Shown here: piece by piece, positions 12,077 to 24,176 of the stretch
Position numbering within the stretch: position 1 is the first letter of the stretch
Layout of the letters: each line of letters opens with the position of its first letter
NCBI GenBank assembly: GCA_013146195.2
Contig: CM028377.1
Span: forward strand, 163,845,824 to 163,909,823
From: Codonopsis lanceolata
Taxonomy: Eukaryota; Streptophyta; Magnoliopsida; Asterales; Campanulaceae
Reading direction: 5' to 3'
DNA length: 64,000 nucleotides
Notes under the pieces: generated by a model
Told to the model about the DNA's origin: nothing
Database searches by the model: none
Seen by the model: the letters and a program-made list of their open reading frames with translations, nothing else
Program-made: the position numbers and the translations under genes

Positions 12077-13488
12077 GATGATAATTCTTGACTATGGTTA
12101 TTATTTGGATTAATGGCCTACTCTATCCTACACGAGAACTTAGAAAAGGGTTTAGAATGCATTTAGCGTTTAAACTCTATTGGATGAATTTATATAGACG
12201 ACTCAACGGAGTCCATTATAGTGAGCCATTGAACAATATCGACTCAATGATCAATCCCTAAGACGTTCTAAATGCGTTTCACTAAGAATATTAATTCTAG
12301 ACTCTTAAATTGGATTGATTACCATGCTTGATTTAAATGTCATATAATAGAATGTCTATTTGACATGTTGAGTTTGCTCTTGTCGAACTCAATCCTACTT
12401 GATTATTGATGAGAATAATTATTTGTCATGAACGAGATCGCTCTTATCGACCTCGTTCTCTACTTTTGAATTTGTTCAGTAAACATTACTTGGCATTTGC
12501 ATGAGTCCAGCTGGCATACTTGTCCTTATACACACACTCCTCCACTGTGGCCACAGTGGGGAAGTAGCCCCTTTATTGTAACCATTAGATTGCATTGGTG
12601 CGTCTATCCCCGGCATCTCCTCGGAATGTCGATGTATTCACAACCATCTAACACCTCACATTCTAGAGAACACTTGTTTGCAAGAACTACGTAGCGGCAC
12701 CGACTCTCCATATATCCTTATCCTATGTGATTTATTTACGAGTACCTATGTGAAACAATGTGCATCTTGGATATATGATCTATATGCTTATGTGATGATA
12801 TCTTGCCTTGTATGTTGCATATTGTCATGACATGTATGATTAATAAATTACAAGTCTTTATGACTTACCCATTCCCCTTTACTACTTTAGATCCTAGCAA
12901 AGTTGGTCCTTCTCGCTGAGGCTTCTAGTGTTCGTGTTTCCTCTATTCCTCTTTTGGTCTGACGTTGCAGTTAAAGAGGTAGTTTAGATGTCCTCTTCCT
13001 TTCTTTTGTAATTTGCAAGGACGACGGGTTTTAAAGCAAGTCATTTAGACTATGCTTGGGAATGTGTTTAGAACTTGTACTTGTTTCCTTTATTTAACTA
13101 CTTGTAGTGTTATCACTTGTAGTACTTGTAATCCTTTTGATGTCGGTAATGTGTAAGCCGAACTTTGGTTATCATGTTGATTAGTTCACTACGTATAAGT
13201 CTTCCGCTGAGCATCCTATTAGCTCTTATTTAATTCTTGTCCATTAACTGCTAGCTTTGGTTCCGGCATGTAGTGTCGCCGATGACTTGGTTTAATTGCT
13301 TAACTGTTATATCAGGAAATGTTTTTAAAATTATGGCCTTTTGGTGCCGAGGCGTGTTGCGTCTCCAATGTTGTGTCATGTCGTTTTCTTAAATTGAGTC
13401 CTTGCATGTTTATGTGTTTACTTGTTTCCCCCTATTTGGGCGGTCCGACCCGCAGTTCCACCTCGGGCCCGGGAAGTGTCGCCACAGT

Positions 13489-13500
13489 TGGTATAAGAGC
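13489..13500 (+). other. Primer binding site (initiator tRNA-Met type)
   Basis: TGGTATAAGAGC matches the initiator-methionine tRNA complement TGGTATCAGAGC at 11 of 12 bases. It lies two bases after the LTR end. Confidence 0.85.
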
Positions 13501-13601
13501 ATGTTTATAGGTTAGCTATCGGCCAGGATAGGTTCCATGGCCTAGGTGGGTTAGTTTCTTGTGTGATGTTCTAACGCCTAGTGAATTCTTATAGGTGTTT
13601 A

Positions 13602-14643
13602 ATGATGGTTCCTAGAAGAGCTGGTGTAGGCCGAGGCAGAGGCAGACCTAGGAGAGTTCCTGATGAGCCTGAGGCAGAGTTGCCACCTCCACCATAGGGT
13701 CCAGTTGATACGAATGCTCAGATGGTGGATATGTACCGTCGCATGATGGAGTTTATGACCGAGATGGCTCAGCTTGGCCAGGGTCCGAATGTACCTGCAC
13801 CACTACCCCTAAGGCGAGAGTGCCACCACCACGTAATGTTATACCACCAGAAGCTAGAGCACAGAATAATGCTGTTCTAGAGAGGTTCTTGAAGATGAAG
13901 CATCCATCTTTTGAGGGAAAGGCGGATGCTAGTATAGCCAAGTTATGGCTAGAAGATCTTTGCAGCTCTAGACTGCACAGATGAAGAGAAGGTGGTGTTA
14001 GCTGTGTATAAGCTATGGGAGCCACCAATCATTAGTGGGAAGTTCTACATGCTAGTTGGGAGATGGACCGGGTGGCGCAAGTGTGGCCAAACTTTGAGAG
14101 AGTTTAAGGCTTCTTACGTGCCTAATGTGGTTAGACAACGGAGAGAGAAAGAGTTCCAGGAGCTAGAGTAGGGATCTATGTCTATAGCTCAGTATTTTTC
14201 TAAATTTACTGAGTTATCCCGTTATTGTGCACATCCGGTGCTAGATGAGAAACAGATGACCCATAGGTTCGTGAAAGGGTTGAAGACCGAGAATAGGAAG
14301 TAGTTGTTATCTCTACAGCTGACAGATTATCGGAATGCTGTGGATCGTGCTTATGAGATTAAACGGGACATTGAGGAGCACAGGAAGAAGCCTTCTGTGC
14401 AAGCTTCTCAGCAGCAGTCTTCGCAGGCGACTGGTAGAGGTCAGTCTTCTGGGAATCGGTCTGGCTATCAGGGCAGCCATTGCAATGGTGGTCAGAATAG
14501 GAAGCAATCTGGTGGACAGAATAGGCGTCCGTCTGAGAGTCGTAGTAGTGGTGCTCCTACTCCTTAGGGGTAGCAGACTCTGGGTAATGGACCATTGATT
14601 TGTTCTTTCTGTAACAAGATTGGACATTCTAGTGAGAAGTGCA
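13602..14643 (+). pseudogene. gag of chromovirus copy 2, broken
   Basis: The start at 13602 gives MMVPRRAGVGRGRGRPRR, a basic N-terminus, and a TAG follows after about 30 codons. The gag domain is readable in changing frames up to about 14330. It is followed by a glutamine/serine-rich linker and an intact CCHC zinc knuckle CSFCNKIGHSSEKC at 14601-14642. This copy shows the N-terminus that copy 1 lost in the gap. Confidence 0.88.
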
Positions 14644-14779
14644 GAACCAGGCTTGGTACTTGTCTTAGTTGTGGAGATCTAGTCTCGGCTCAAAGTCATC
14701 GGCTCAAAAGTCCTAAGTCTAGAGCCCTCGATCATGGGGTTAGTTCAGCAATCTGGGTCCAAGAGTTAAAGTGATGGGC

Positions 14780-15290
14780 GTCCTAAGGCGCAGGCTCGTG
14801 TTTTCGCGCTTGATCAGCGAGGTGTTCCCGAGTCAACTTCTGTGATCGGAGGTATTCTCTCAATCTTCGGTCATCATGCTCGAGTTCTTATAGATCCGGG
14901 GTCTACACATTCTTATGTTGCATCTTATTTCTTAGAGCATTTATGTGTATTGTCTGCCCAGTTGCCTTATGTGCTAGAGGTGTCTAGACCATTGGGTGAT
15001 TGCTTGTTGGCGTCTGAGGTCTATAGTGATTGTGATGTGCTTGTTAATGATTGAGTCTTGCTTGCTGATTTGGTAGTATTACGTATTTGAGACTTTGATG
15101 TGATTCATGGTAAGGATTGGCTATGTGTACATCATGCTTTAGTTGATTGCCATCGTAAGAGAGTAACTTTTTCCATGCCCGATATTCCGGAGTTTGTGTT
15201 TTCGGGTGATCATGCTATGAATGGTGTTCATATTATTTCTACTTTGCGGGCTAGAAAACTTTTATCACGGGGTGTACAGTGTATTTAGCT
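14780..15290 (+). pseudogene. Aspartic protease of chromovirus copy 2, broken
   Basis: LIDPGSTHSYVASYFLEH (about 14887-14940) holds the catalytic aspartate. Then come LGDCLLASEVY and DFDVIHGKDWL, where the usual LGMDWL is altered. Stops lie at about 15052 and 15088. Confidence 0.85.
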
Positions 15291-15329
15291 TGTGTACTTG
15301 ATACTAGCATGTCTACTGCTAAGTTAGAA

Positions 15330-16805
15330 GATATTCCTCCCGACCGAGAGCTAGAGTTTTGTATTGAGCTATTACCAGGGACTTCGCCTATTTCTAGGGC
15401 ACCTTACCAAATGGCTCCGACGGAGTTACGAGAGAGTTGAAGGAACAGTTGTAGGCTCTTCTTGATAGGGTATTCATTAAACCGAGTGTGTCTCCTTGGG
15501 GTGCACCGGTGTTATTTGTGAGGAAGAAGGATGGTAGTCTACGTCTTTGTATAGACTATCGACAGTTGAATCAGGTTACTATCAAGAATAGGTATCCTTT
15601 ACCACACATTGATGATCTCTTTGATCAACTACGGGGTTTAGTTCTCTATTCCAAGTTTGACTTGAGGAATGGCTATCACCAGTTGATAGTTCGGGCGGAG
15701 GATGTCCTGAAGACAGCTTTTCATACGCATTACGGCCATTATGGTTTGTTGTGATGCCGTTTGGGTTGACGAACGTGCCTGCAGTCTTTATGGATTTAAT
15801 GAATAGGGTGTTTCATGAATACCTTGATTGCTTTGTGGTTGTATTTATTGATGATATTCTCGTGTACTCCAGGTCACGAAAGTAACATAAGAATCACTTG
15901 AGAGAGGTGCTTTCTATCTTGCAGAAGAAGCAACTTCATGCGAAATTCAGTAAGTGCGCTTTCTGGCTAGAACATGTTTTTTTTCTAGGACACGTGGTGT
16001 CTAGTGATGGTATTGCGGTGGATCCATCTAAGGTAGTGGCGGTCACTAAGTGGAAGACGCCTAGTACGGTAACTGAAGTCCGTAGTTTTTTGGGCTTGGC
16101 AGGTTATTACCGTAGGTTTATCGAGGGATTTTCGAAATCGCTACTCCGATAACTAATTTGACACAGAACAAAATCTTCTTTTATATGGAGTGATAAGTAC
16201 GAGGCTAGTTTTCAGGAGTTGAAGATGAGGTTGACTACGGCTTCTATCTTAGCATTGCCCAGTGGTTCGGAGAACTTTGTTGTTTATAGCGACGCTTCAT
16301 TAGAAGGCTTGGGTTGTGTACATATGCAGAACGGGAGAGTTTTGCTCATGCTTTGAGGAAGTTATCACCTTATGAGCAGAATTGTCCGACACATGAGCTT
16401 GAGTTGGCAGCTATTATATTTGCGCTTCACAAGTGGAAACATTATCTTTACGAGGCTAAGTTTGAGATATTAACTGATCACAAGAGTTTGAAGATTTTAT
16501 TTTCACAAAAGGAGTTGAACATGCGACAGAGGCGATGGATGGAGAAGCTTAAGGATCATGACTGCACTATCTTATATCATCTAGGGAAAGCTAATGTTGT
16601 TGCGGATGCCTTGAGTAGGAAGGCGTTTATGTCTTGTTTGATGATGAGGGAGTGGAAGATGCTTGAGGATGTCCGTGAATGGAGTCCAGTTGTGAGTGAA
16701 CATAGTGTTTTCTTTGCTACTGTGCGTGCTACGCCTGCATTGTTTGAGTTGATTAAGAAGGCTCAAGCTATCAATTCTGAGTTGAGGAATATTACTGTTG
16801 GATAG
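15330..16805 (+). pseudogene. Reverse transcriptase and RNase H of chromovirus copy 2
   Basis: Fingers and palm motifs are better kept than in copy 1: CIDYRQLNQVTIKNRYPLP, FDLRNGYHQL, then a frameshift at about 15750, VVMPFGLTN and FIDDILVYSR near 15845-15875. RNase H (to about 16620) keeps YSDAS, ELELAAI, TDHKSL and VVADALSRK, with frameshifts at about 16150 and 16340. A stop at 16803 separates it from integrase. Confidence 0.92.
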
Positions 16806-16859
16806 GGTGATGGTAAGACACTGGAGTTTGCTATTAACAATGATGGTATTTTAACTTTT

Positions 16860-17851
16860 GCAGGTAGATTTTGCGTTCCTTCTACCGATGGAGTTAAGCG
16901 TATGGTTCTTGATGAGGCTCACAAGGCCAAGTATACTTTACATCCAGGGATTACCAAAATGCATAGAGACTTGAAGAGACTGTTCTGGTGGAATGGAATG
17001 AAGAGAGAAATCGCAGAGTATGTATCTAGATGTTTGACATGTTACCATGTTAAGGCTGAACACCAGAGACCTGCTGGTTTACTACAGCCACTTGAGATAC
17101 CGGAGTGGAAATGGGAGCACATCACCATGGATTTTGTGACAGGATTGTCACGTACTCGTCGAGGTTTTGATGCAGTTTGGGTTGTTGTGGATAGGTTGAC
17201 AAAATCTTCACATTTTATTCCTATTACGATGACTTATAGTTTGAGTCAGTTGGCAGCATTGTATATTCAGGATATCGTGAGATTACATGGCATTCCGGTT
17301 AGCATTGTATCTGATAAAGTTCCCAGGTTCACTTCTAGATTTTGGCATTCTTTGCAGGAGGCTTTGGGTACGAAGTTGAATTTTAGTACGACTTTTCACC
17401 AACAGTCTGATGGTCAGTTTGAGAGATTGATTAAGGTATTGAAGGATTTATTGCGTTCTTGTGCCATGGATTTCAAAGGTAGTTGGGATTCTCATTTGCC
17501 ATTAGCCGAATTTGCGTATAATAACAGTTACCAGTCTAGTATTGAGATGGTGCCATATGAGGCTTTATATGGGCGTAAGTGTCGTTCACCAATTTGCTGG
17601 GAGGAAGTTGGTGAAGCTAAGCTTTGGGGTTCGGAGATGGTACAATAGTCAGCTAAGAGTGTGAAACTTATTAGAGATAGATTGCTTACAACTCAAAGTG
17701 GACAGAAAAGCTACGTAGACAATCGGAGACATGACTTAGAGTTTCAAGTTGGTGACTATGTATTCTTGAAAGTATCGCCCCGGCGCGGTACTAAGTGATT
17801 TGGGAAGAAATGTAAGATTTCACTTAGATTTATTGGACCATTCCAGATCTT
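16860..17851 (+). pseudogene. Integrase of chromovirus copy 2, interrupted
   Basis: The open stretch 16902-17648 holds a complete HHCC zinc-binding domain (HPGITKMHRDLK ... CLTCYHVK) and a catalytic core with MDFVTGL, VSDKVPRF and ERLIKVLKD. That places the D,D,E residues, although the usual SDRDPRF is changed. A stop at 17646 is followed by more integrase sequence up to the insertion point at 17851. The chromodomain end is missing. Confidence 0.9.
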
Positions 17852-20800
17852 TGATGTGCGCAAAAACGCATCTCGGGCAAGATTACCCGGCTGTATCAAG
17901 TAATAAAGTACGTAAGTACGAGTCGAACCCACGAGGAATGCGCGTAATTCTCACTCCAACTAAAATGAATTAAAATCTAAAAATATAAACAACCTAGAAA
18001 GCAATTAAATCTAATCTACTGCGGAGGTGGTTTGGCAACAACAAATCAAGATAAAAATATAGGAACACATTATTTTTAGTCTAGCCGGCGTTTAATTTAA
18101 TCCTCTTTTTGCTTTTCTTTAACTCAAGTTTTGGTAGTCGGGTGCACTATAATATTTGCTACGGGCTATCGCGTATATAAATCGTATAAAATCTAGCTAC
18201 AACTCCTACGGGCTCTCGCTTCTTATAACATAGGAGAAAATAACCGTAGCGTCAAAAGCAAACACCCAATGACTATCTACGCACGATCTCCTCTCGGTCT
18301 CACGTAACGTAAACAATTAATGTGATTTTCGAATTAATAGGGCGGGCTCGCATCTTATCCTATAATTCGATGATCATCTAATGGTTCGCTACGCCATTAA
18401 AAGCATGAAGATCACACAATAATAACCAAACGCATGGGTAATACAAGAAAAAGAAACTCTCTATATTTTTCTACAAGTCATGTTGGTAGGCCGAGACAAA
18501 TAAAATTGGTTAACTACGGGCTCGCATCTTATAGTCAACCCTAACCTCCCGACCTCGCGAATGGCTAAGGTGGTTCGATCGTGTGTCAAACCTAGTCTCA
18601 TTTTGGCTATCGGTGTGTCGCAAAACACCAACTATTAAATTGATTGGTCCGAAATATAAAGGTAGCTCTCATGGGATCCTAAATATTTCTAAAATCATTT
18701 AATTAGTGATCAATTAATTAAAGGCATTAAGTGCACAAAATAATAACCAACGTGAATGTGTACTAAATAAAGAGATTTTTTGGTTTTTTTTGTTTTTGTT
18801 TTTTGTTTTTTTTAAGAAACAGGCGGCACCCCGGAGATTTATTAGAAAAAATAAAGGTACAAACTTGAGGGGACAACCAGCCTTGCCCTTATAAATGGGA
18901 GGGCAGAGGAGCCTTACCTCGAAATAGAAAAAGAACAATGCAAAAAATTAAGAAATACGGAGATAAGGGGTTTGGGAGGCATCTAGATGAATAAGACCCC
19001 GAGTAAAAGAACCGACATTAGAGGTGAAGAGAAGAAAGTGTCCGAGGTGTCTTTGCCACAAGCCAAATTAGCCAGCTATTCGCTACTTTGTTTGCTTGTC
19101 GATAACAATATTGAAGAAAAGCCCGAAGCCAGGCGAAGAATATCGCGAAAGATGTAAATATGTTTCCATGGGGGGAATGGCCGAGCTAAGGTCAAAAAAG
19201 AACCTTCGAATCAGTCTCAATGGTGACTTCTGAAAAACCATTATTAGATAACCAGGTAATTGCGAAGTGGAGAGAATTAAGCTCAGCAACCAAGTTCGAA
19301 CAATGACCATAATAACGGGAGAAGGCAAAATAAGATTTCCACCGAATCTCTGACAATGCCACCTCCGCCCCGCCTCCCGGGTTACCACGACTTGCCCCAT
19401 CTACATTAAGTTTATAGCCGAGCGAGGAGGAATCCAACTAACAACCTTAATAGTAATTTGTTTACTTCGCTTTGAGATAATGTCTCGAGTTGTCAAAGCC
19501 AAAGAAAAAGATACCCTAAGAAGACGAAAATGGACTTCGTGTCCGAGATAATATTATTAATGAGCATGAAGGAGGGTATCTTGATATTGTCAAAGACCGC
19601 TTTGTTTCGAAATTTCCACAAGTGCAGAGAATTAAGGATGGGAGAATGTGGAATATGAGAGATTTACCATCAGACCACCAAGCAAAGCAAAATTGTTGAA
19701 GAGGGTAAGACTTATATGGGATACCAACCAAATTATGGAAGTGACGCCAGATTAAAGAAGCAATATTCTTTGGATAGGAAGACATGATCAAAACTTTCTT
19801 CATTACCCGTGGGCAAGAATGACATTTGGATGCAAGAGCAAAACCTTTGTACAGAAGACCTTCATCCAAAGGAAGGCGTTTACTGGAAGAGCCTCCAAAG
19901 ATGAAAAATCCGATGTCCGAGGCGCATATGTTTATGCCAAAGAAATACGGAAGACATCATAGAAGGCCGCAGAATGGAGAGAAGCTGCCCGAAGAGAGAA
20001 AATCGCCCTTTCGATGAAGCGTCCGGCAAAGATGGCCGATCAACATCATCACTTAAAGAGATATCTTGTGAGCGAATAGAGTCCAGAACTATGGACGAGA
20101 GAAACATGGTACTATCACGGTTGAGAGAGTGGGTGTCTTGAAACAGCTCTTTAACACATTCCAAAGGGCATTCAGAGGCTCGACTAGGCGAGAGCGTGAA
20201 GCCAAACATCATTCCATAAAGAAAGATTACCACTACCACAATCCATTTGATGTGAGATTCGGCAAAAGGACGGGCTAGTAACATTCGCTTCCATATGTGA
20301 GAACCCTTTGAAGAAGCAATAGTAGGGTGAGATCGAGAGCAATATTTAGCTCGCAAAAATGAAGTCCACAAATTGCTAACAGATCTGAATCTCCACCACA
20401 ACTTAATACCAAAAGCTTTGATAGAATTTGATAAAGAGAATATCCCCAATCCTCCTCCTCAAGAGTGGGGCGGCAAAGCAGATCTAGCCAAGAAACCCAA
20501 TGACATTTGTTATGCCCCTCAACTTGGCCCCAAAAAAAATTGGAGAGCATGCTGTTAATAAGTTTGATAACCGAGACTGGAGGATCTATAGAAGCAATTT
20601 GGTACAAGGTGAAATTAAATTAAAATACTACATTTAACATAGAAAAATAATTGCATTCCATAATTAAATTAAGCACAAACTAATTCTTCAATTACAAAAT
20701 TAATCAACCCAAAAAATCATAATAAATATCTAAAAATATAGATTTGAAGAATTAAACCGAATAGATTGCGTTTCCGGGATTGAAATCATTTGTAAATGCG

Positions 20801-21671
20801 TCGTTCGCTCTTGAAATGATGCTCCTAACCTTCATTGACGAACAATTAAATGGAGGAATGGAAGAATATTTGGTGGAAATGGAGGTGGTGCCCCATTTGG
20901 GAGCAATGTCCCAAATGGGGACTTGGGAAATTTTCGTGAATGAAGGATGGAAGTATAAGGAGAAGGCAGCAAGGAATGGAGGTAAGTTAGGGGCAAAATA
21001 GGCAAATCATACAGGAAATAGGGGCTGAATGGGAAGAAGAAATGAGCTGGGGCACGCTTGGGGCAGGAGTCAACCCCAGCAGAGGGTTCGCGGGTCCAAC
21101 CCGGGTGAAGTAGGAAACGGCTGTGAGGAGGAAGAGGGTTGAATGGTGGGCTGATGGGCTGGATACGGGTGGAGGGCCGGGTTGCCGGATCCACGAAGGA
21201 GGCAGGTCGTGCTTAGTGGAGGTGACGCCCAGATTTCGCCCGTGGCGCCCGACCATTAGCCGACAACAGAGGGGCACATGTAGGCAATTGCGGCGGCTAG
21301 CCTTCATTTTCTGTTAATTGCTCCGGTACCCTTCATCTTCTAATTGTTGGCGCCGCCTGCCTGATTCCTTCCAAGTTTGCATTTTGGTTCATTGTTAGCT
21401 TTTTCAGCCTCCGTTAGCTTCTGTTAGCCTCAAATTGCCTTGGATTCGTTGACGGACTTAACAGACGTTGACCAATTAATTCCCAAACAACTTTTAAGCC
21501 CGGAATTGCCTCGAACTTCGTGCTAAACACCGTATAAAACCTCGATTATGCTTGGAAACCTACATTAAGCACAAAAACACAAATAATAATATTTTCAAAG
21601 CATAATTAATTCAAAAATAGCACAAAATAAAAGAAAATTCAGGAAATTCGTGGTAAATCTTGCGCTCATCA
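17852..21671 (-). repeat. 3' LTR of the LARD-like element, split by a LINE
   Basis: Plus-strand ends are TGATGTGCGC (17852) and GCGCTCATCA (21671). On the minus strand the LTR therefore runs TGATGAGCGC...GCGCACATCA, giving a short inverted terminal repeat. Its first 460 bp match 23480-23937 closely, with small indels. The LINE at 18776-20608 divides it into parts of about 924 and 1,063 bp. Confidence 0.82.
18776..20608 (-). mobile_element. 5'-truncated LINE (L1-type), ORF2 C-terminal part
   Basis: Minus-strand reading gives the region after the reverse transcriptase (FFWGQVEGHNKCHWVSW near 20530), a stretch with RSVSNLWTSFLRAKYC, a zf-RVT-like stretch (19870-19516), then an RNase H domain with KLNVDGASRGNPGG, a glutamate in NLVAELNSLHF and IETDSKVLF (19437-19192). 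Plant LINE ORF2 proteins have this order. The 3' end is an A-rich tail, seen as a T-rich run at 18776-18812. The reverse transcriptase and endonuclease are missing through 5' truncation, the usual result of target-primed insertion. I could not identify a target duplication with confidence. Confidence 0.85.
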
Positions 21672-21673
21672 CA

Positions 21674-21687
21674 CCCCCAAACTTAAG
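21674..21687 (-). other. Polypurine tract of the LARD-like element
   Basis: The minus strand reads CTTAAGTTTGGGGG followed by TG and the LTR start TGATGAGCGC. This is the form seen in Athila/Tat-related plant elements. Confidence 0.75.
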
Positions 21688-23460
21688 CTTTGATCGTCCG
21701 AGCAAAGAAAATGAATATAAAATGCTGAACAACATGAAATGAAGGTGGCGCTCAATTAAGATCCCACACAGCATTACCATCCAAGAGATCAACCCAAGAT
21801 TATAAACATGCATAATGGAGGTATGAATTGATTCATATGCTATCAAATAATCCTCAAACAATCTTTCATACCATAAAACATTTATTTTTTTACCCAAAAG
21901 TTGCAATTCTCTAGCTTAGATTGAACAGCCAACCGAAATACCAAATGCAAGTCAAACCGAAAGAGTCATCAACAAATATTTCTTTCACAAAGCAAGGCAA
22001 GAACACGCGGCATGACAATATCAATAGGACTTTTCAAGCTTGTAATGTTCGGCCAAGGTTCGGGCTACAAATGAAGGATATGATAGTAAGTCAAGAGAGC
22101 AAAGAATTTGAAGTCTTCACATAATGTCTAGCTTCATTAAAGCATAACTCTTCAAATAACCACAAACTCACTTCAACAACCCCTTAAACATTAAACTTTG
22201 GGTTGAAAAAGTATCCCATCTACCACAAACAATTAAGCATCACCCTTATATCTCCTTGAGAAAATTGAAGAACAATGGCATTTTTTTTTCTTTTGTGTCC
22301 ACCCTTTACATTTTATTTTCTTTTCTTTCTTTTTCATTGCTTTCCAAGGGGGCTCTTTTCTTTTTCATTTAATTTTTTTTTTCACCACCATTCAACAACA
22401 ATTATCAAATCCCTAACATCAACATTAATGAACACACAACCTTCATGAAGCATATACTTCCCAACAAGATTACAAAAATAAAATAAATCATTCCAAATCA
22501 TGCTCTCTTGAAGGGCGGCAGCTAAAGTGTATAGGTTCATGGGATAGGATAATGTGGGTGTAAGAAATGAAGTCGAATGAGGGTCATTGTGTGCTCTAGG
22601 CACACGCCATTCTTTAAATGAGCTCAACGGGGACACTAAGGATTTTTGTAAGATAAATGGGTAGGATAGAGAAAGGCACAAACAATCCAAAGATGGCCTA
22701 TATCATGCTCTTGTCATACACACATGCCCAAACCAAGCTTTTCATCATCAACATATAACTCTCGGCATTTAGACTCACAAAATGATACTCTTAGACATGC
22801 ACAACCATCACTAAAGCATAGCATAAAAATATTTCCAACAATACTTGGGCAATGTACATCATGAATGAGGTGATGCTACCACATGAATCACAAACATATC
22901 CTCAACTATGCATATAGTAATCTCAAAATTGACTCCAAGAAAATAATGCAAGCACAACTCAAAGAGCACCAAAAATAGAGAGATGAGCAATCAAAACATA
23001 AATAATTTGGGGCGTATAAAGAACAAGATTTTCAGAATTTTCAAAGTTCACTAACCAACCCATACTCCCTAAACTTAAAATAAAAGGAGAAAGAAAGGAA
23101 AAAAAAACTCCCTCAAAGATGATTTCTTATGAAGTCCGGGCCGAAAAGATCCACTCCATTAATCTCTACAAGCAACCTCTACAATGAAATGCTAAACCCC
23201 TACATCAAATCAAGCTCAAAAGAAAAGAGTAGAAATGCAATTATGGAATAAAAAAGAAAAGAAAATATTTTTTGTGTGGGGACACTATTTACACCACCCT
23301 ACAAACCCACAAACTCAGGAGGGCTTCGAAAAGCGACTCAAAATACAAAACATATAAATACAAAAGCAAATAAACTAATTAAAAAAAACATGCTCAAATT
23401 ACAATCAGCTTCGCTTGGTATCGATATTAGCATATAGGAGCAAAAATTAAATCATTCTTC

Positions 23461-23473
23461 GGCAACGGTGCCA
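23461..23473 (-). other. Primer binding site of the LARD-like element
   Basis: The minus strand reads TGGCACCGTTGCC, six bases after the LTR end CATCA. It is one base from TGGCGCCGTTGCC, the site known from Athila/Calypso-type gypsy elements, reported to match an aspartate tRNA. Confidence 0.75.
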
Positions 23474-23479
23474 AAAACT

Positions 23480-23937
23480 TGATGTGCGCAAAACGCATCT
23501 CGGGCAAGATTACCCGGCGATATCAAGTAATAAAGTTCGTAAGTACGAGTCGATACCACGAGGATTGCACGTAATTCTCACTCTAACTAAGTACCGAAAT
23601 TGTGATAACTAATTATATTTGAGCGAAAAGAAATTAAATTAACATCTAAAAATAGATAAACAAACCTAGAAAGCAATTAAATCTAATCTACTGTGGAGGT
23701 GGTTTGGCAACAACAAATCAAGATAGAAATATTGGAACGCATTATTTCTAGTCTAGCCGGCGTTTAATTTAATCCTCTTTCTGCTTTTCTTTAACTCAAG
23801 TTTTGGTAGTCGGGTGCACTATAATATTTGCTACGGGCTATCGCAACGTATAGCAAATCTAGCTACAACTCCTAGCTACGGGCTCTCGCTTCTTATAACA
23901 TAGGAGAAAATAGCCGCGCGTCAAAGCAAACACCCAA
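23480..23937 (-). repeat. 5' LTR of the LARD-like element, truncated
   Basis: It matches the first 460 bp of the other LTR (17852 onward). It stops within CACCCAA exactly where CACTACAACAA begins. The remaining ~1.5 kb of LTR is not present on the far side of the CACTA element. Confidence 0.82.
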
Positions 23938-24176
23938 CACTACAACAATAATGAGTTTTCACAACATTTATTGCACAACGTTTTTTGAAAAACGTTGTAA
24001 TTGATCTAGTTAACACAACGTTCATATAAAAAACGTTGTATATTACTTTTTTTTACATTTTATTACAACATTTATTTTTAAAACGTTGTATTACTCGTAC
24101 AGCGTTTTTATAAAAAACGTTGTGAAATCCTTTCACAATACCTAACACAACGTTTTATTAAAAATGTTGTAAATGC
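23938..24176 (+). repeat. Left terminus and subterminal palindromes of the CACTA element
   Basis: CACTACAACAA is followed by about five 24 bp palindromes of the form ACAACGTT(N6-9)AACGTTGT, some with one changed base. In known CACTA elements comparable repeats bind the element's own TNPA-type protein. Confidence 0.75.

Larger units (their letters stand above)
10200..13486 (+). repeat. Chromovirus LTR shared by copy 1 and copy 2 (about 3.29 kb)
   Basis: It begins TGTGAGAACCC after the polypurine tract of copy 1 and ends GCCACA two bases before a primer binding site that opens copy 2. So the same LTR is 3' for one body and 5' for the next. It contains a TATA box, a 30 bp tandem duplication near 11080-11140 and a four-copy tandem repeat. 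I find no credible gene in it. The small ORFs at 12497 and 13319 do not resemble known proteins. Confidence 0.85.
13487..17851 (+). mobile_element. Ty3/gypsy chromovirus, internal region of copy 2 (3' end lost)
   Basis: This is the same family as 5733-10199 and closely similar along its length, starting at the primer binding site and complete at the gag end. It is cut at 17851 by insertion of another element within the integrase C-terminal region. The rest of the integrase, the polypurine tract and the 3' LTR are not found elsewhere in the window. It has frameshifts and stops in all genes. Confidence 0.92.
21672..23479 (-). other. Non-coding interior of the LARD-like element
   Basis: About 1.8 kb, AT-rich, with poly-T/poly-A and CT-rich runs (22280-22380, 23090-23110) and no ORF resembling a retroelement protein on either strand. 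It is bounded by the polypurine tract at 21674-21687 and the primer site at 23461-23473. Proteins for its movement would have to come from another element. Confidence 0.7.
17852..23937 (-). mobile_element. Non-autonomous (LARD-like) LTR element, Athila-like primer site
   Basis: Two copies of one LTR face the same way (17852 onward and 23480 onward, both starting TGATGTGCGC on the plus strand). They flank a 1.8 kb interior that lacks gag and pol. On the minus strand the interior starts with a primer site and ends with a polypurine tract, so the element runs right to left. Without the LINE inserted in it, the LTR is about 1.99 kb. The right-hand (5') LTR is cut off at 23937 by a CACTA terminus. 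The interior has no coding capacity that I can recognise. Confidence 0.82.

Noticed and set aside
10200..13486. Small ORFs inside the chromovirus LTR (for example 12497-12694 and 13319-13510) as genes.
   Set aside because: They are short, without family features, and lie within an LTR full of repeats.
13489..13500. tRNA gene or tRNA-derived SINE at the TGGTATAAGAGC sequence.
   Set aside because: Only the 12-base primer complement is present, with no tRNA body or A/B boxes around it.
18776..18812. T-rich run as a terminator or simple repeat.
   Set aside because: It is the A-rich tail of the minus-strand LINE, in the right place relative to the RNase H domain.
20780..21320. Overlapping open stretches on both strands in the LARD-like LTR, including a proline/serine-rich one on the minus strand.
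   Set aside because: They follow a locally higher G+C content, overlap each other on both strands and have no recognisable domain.
23938..24176. The two ACAACGTT palindrome blocks (here and at 33012-33481) as two independent MITEs.
   Set aside because: Each block has only one CACTACAACAA terminus, and the two termini face each other with the right polarity, so one large element fits better. It remains possible and is stated as the main alternative.
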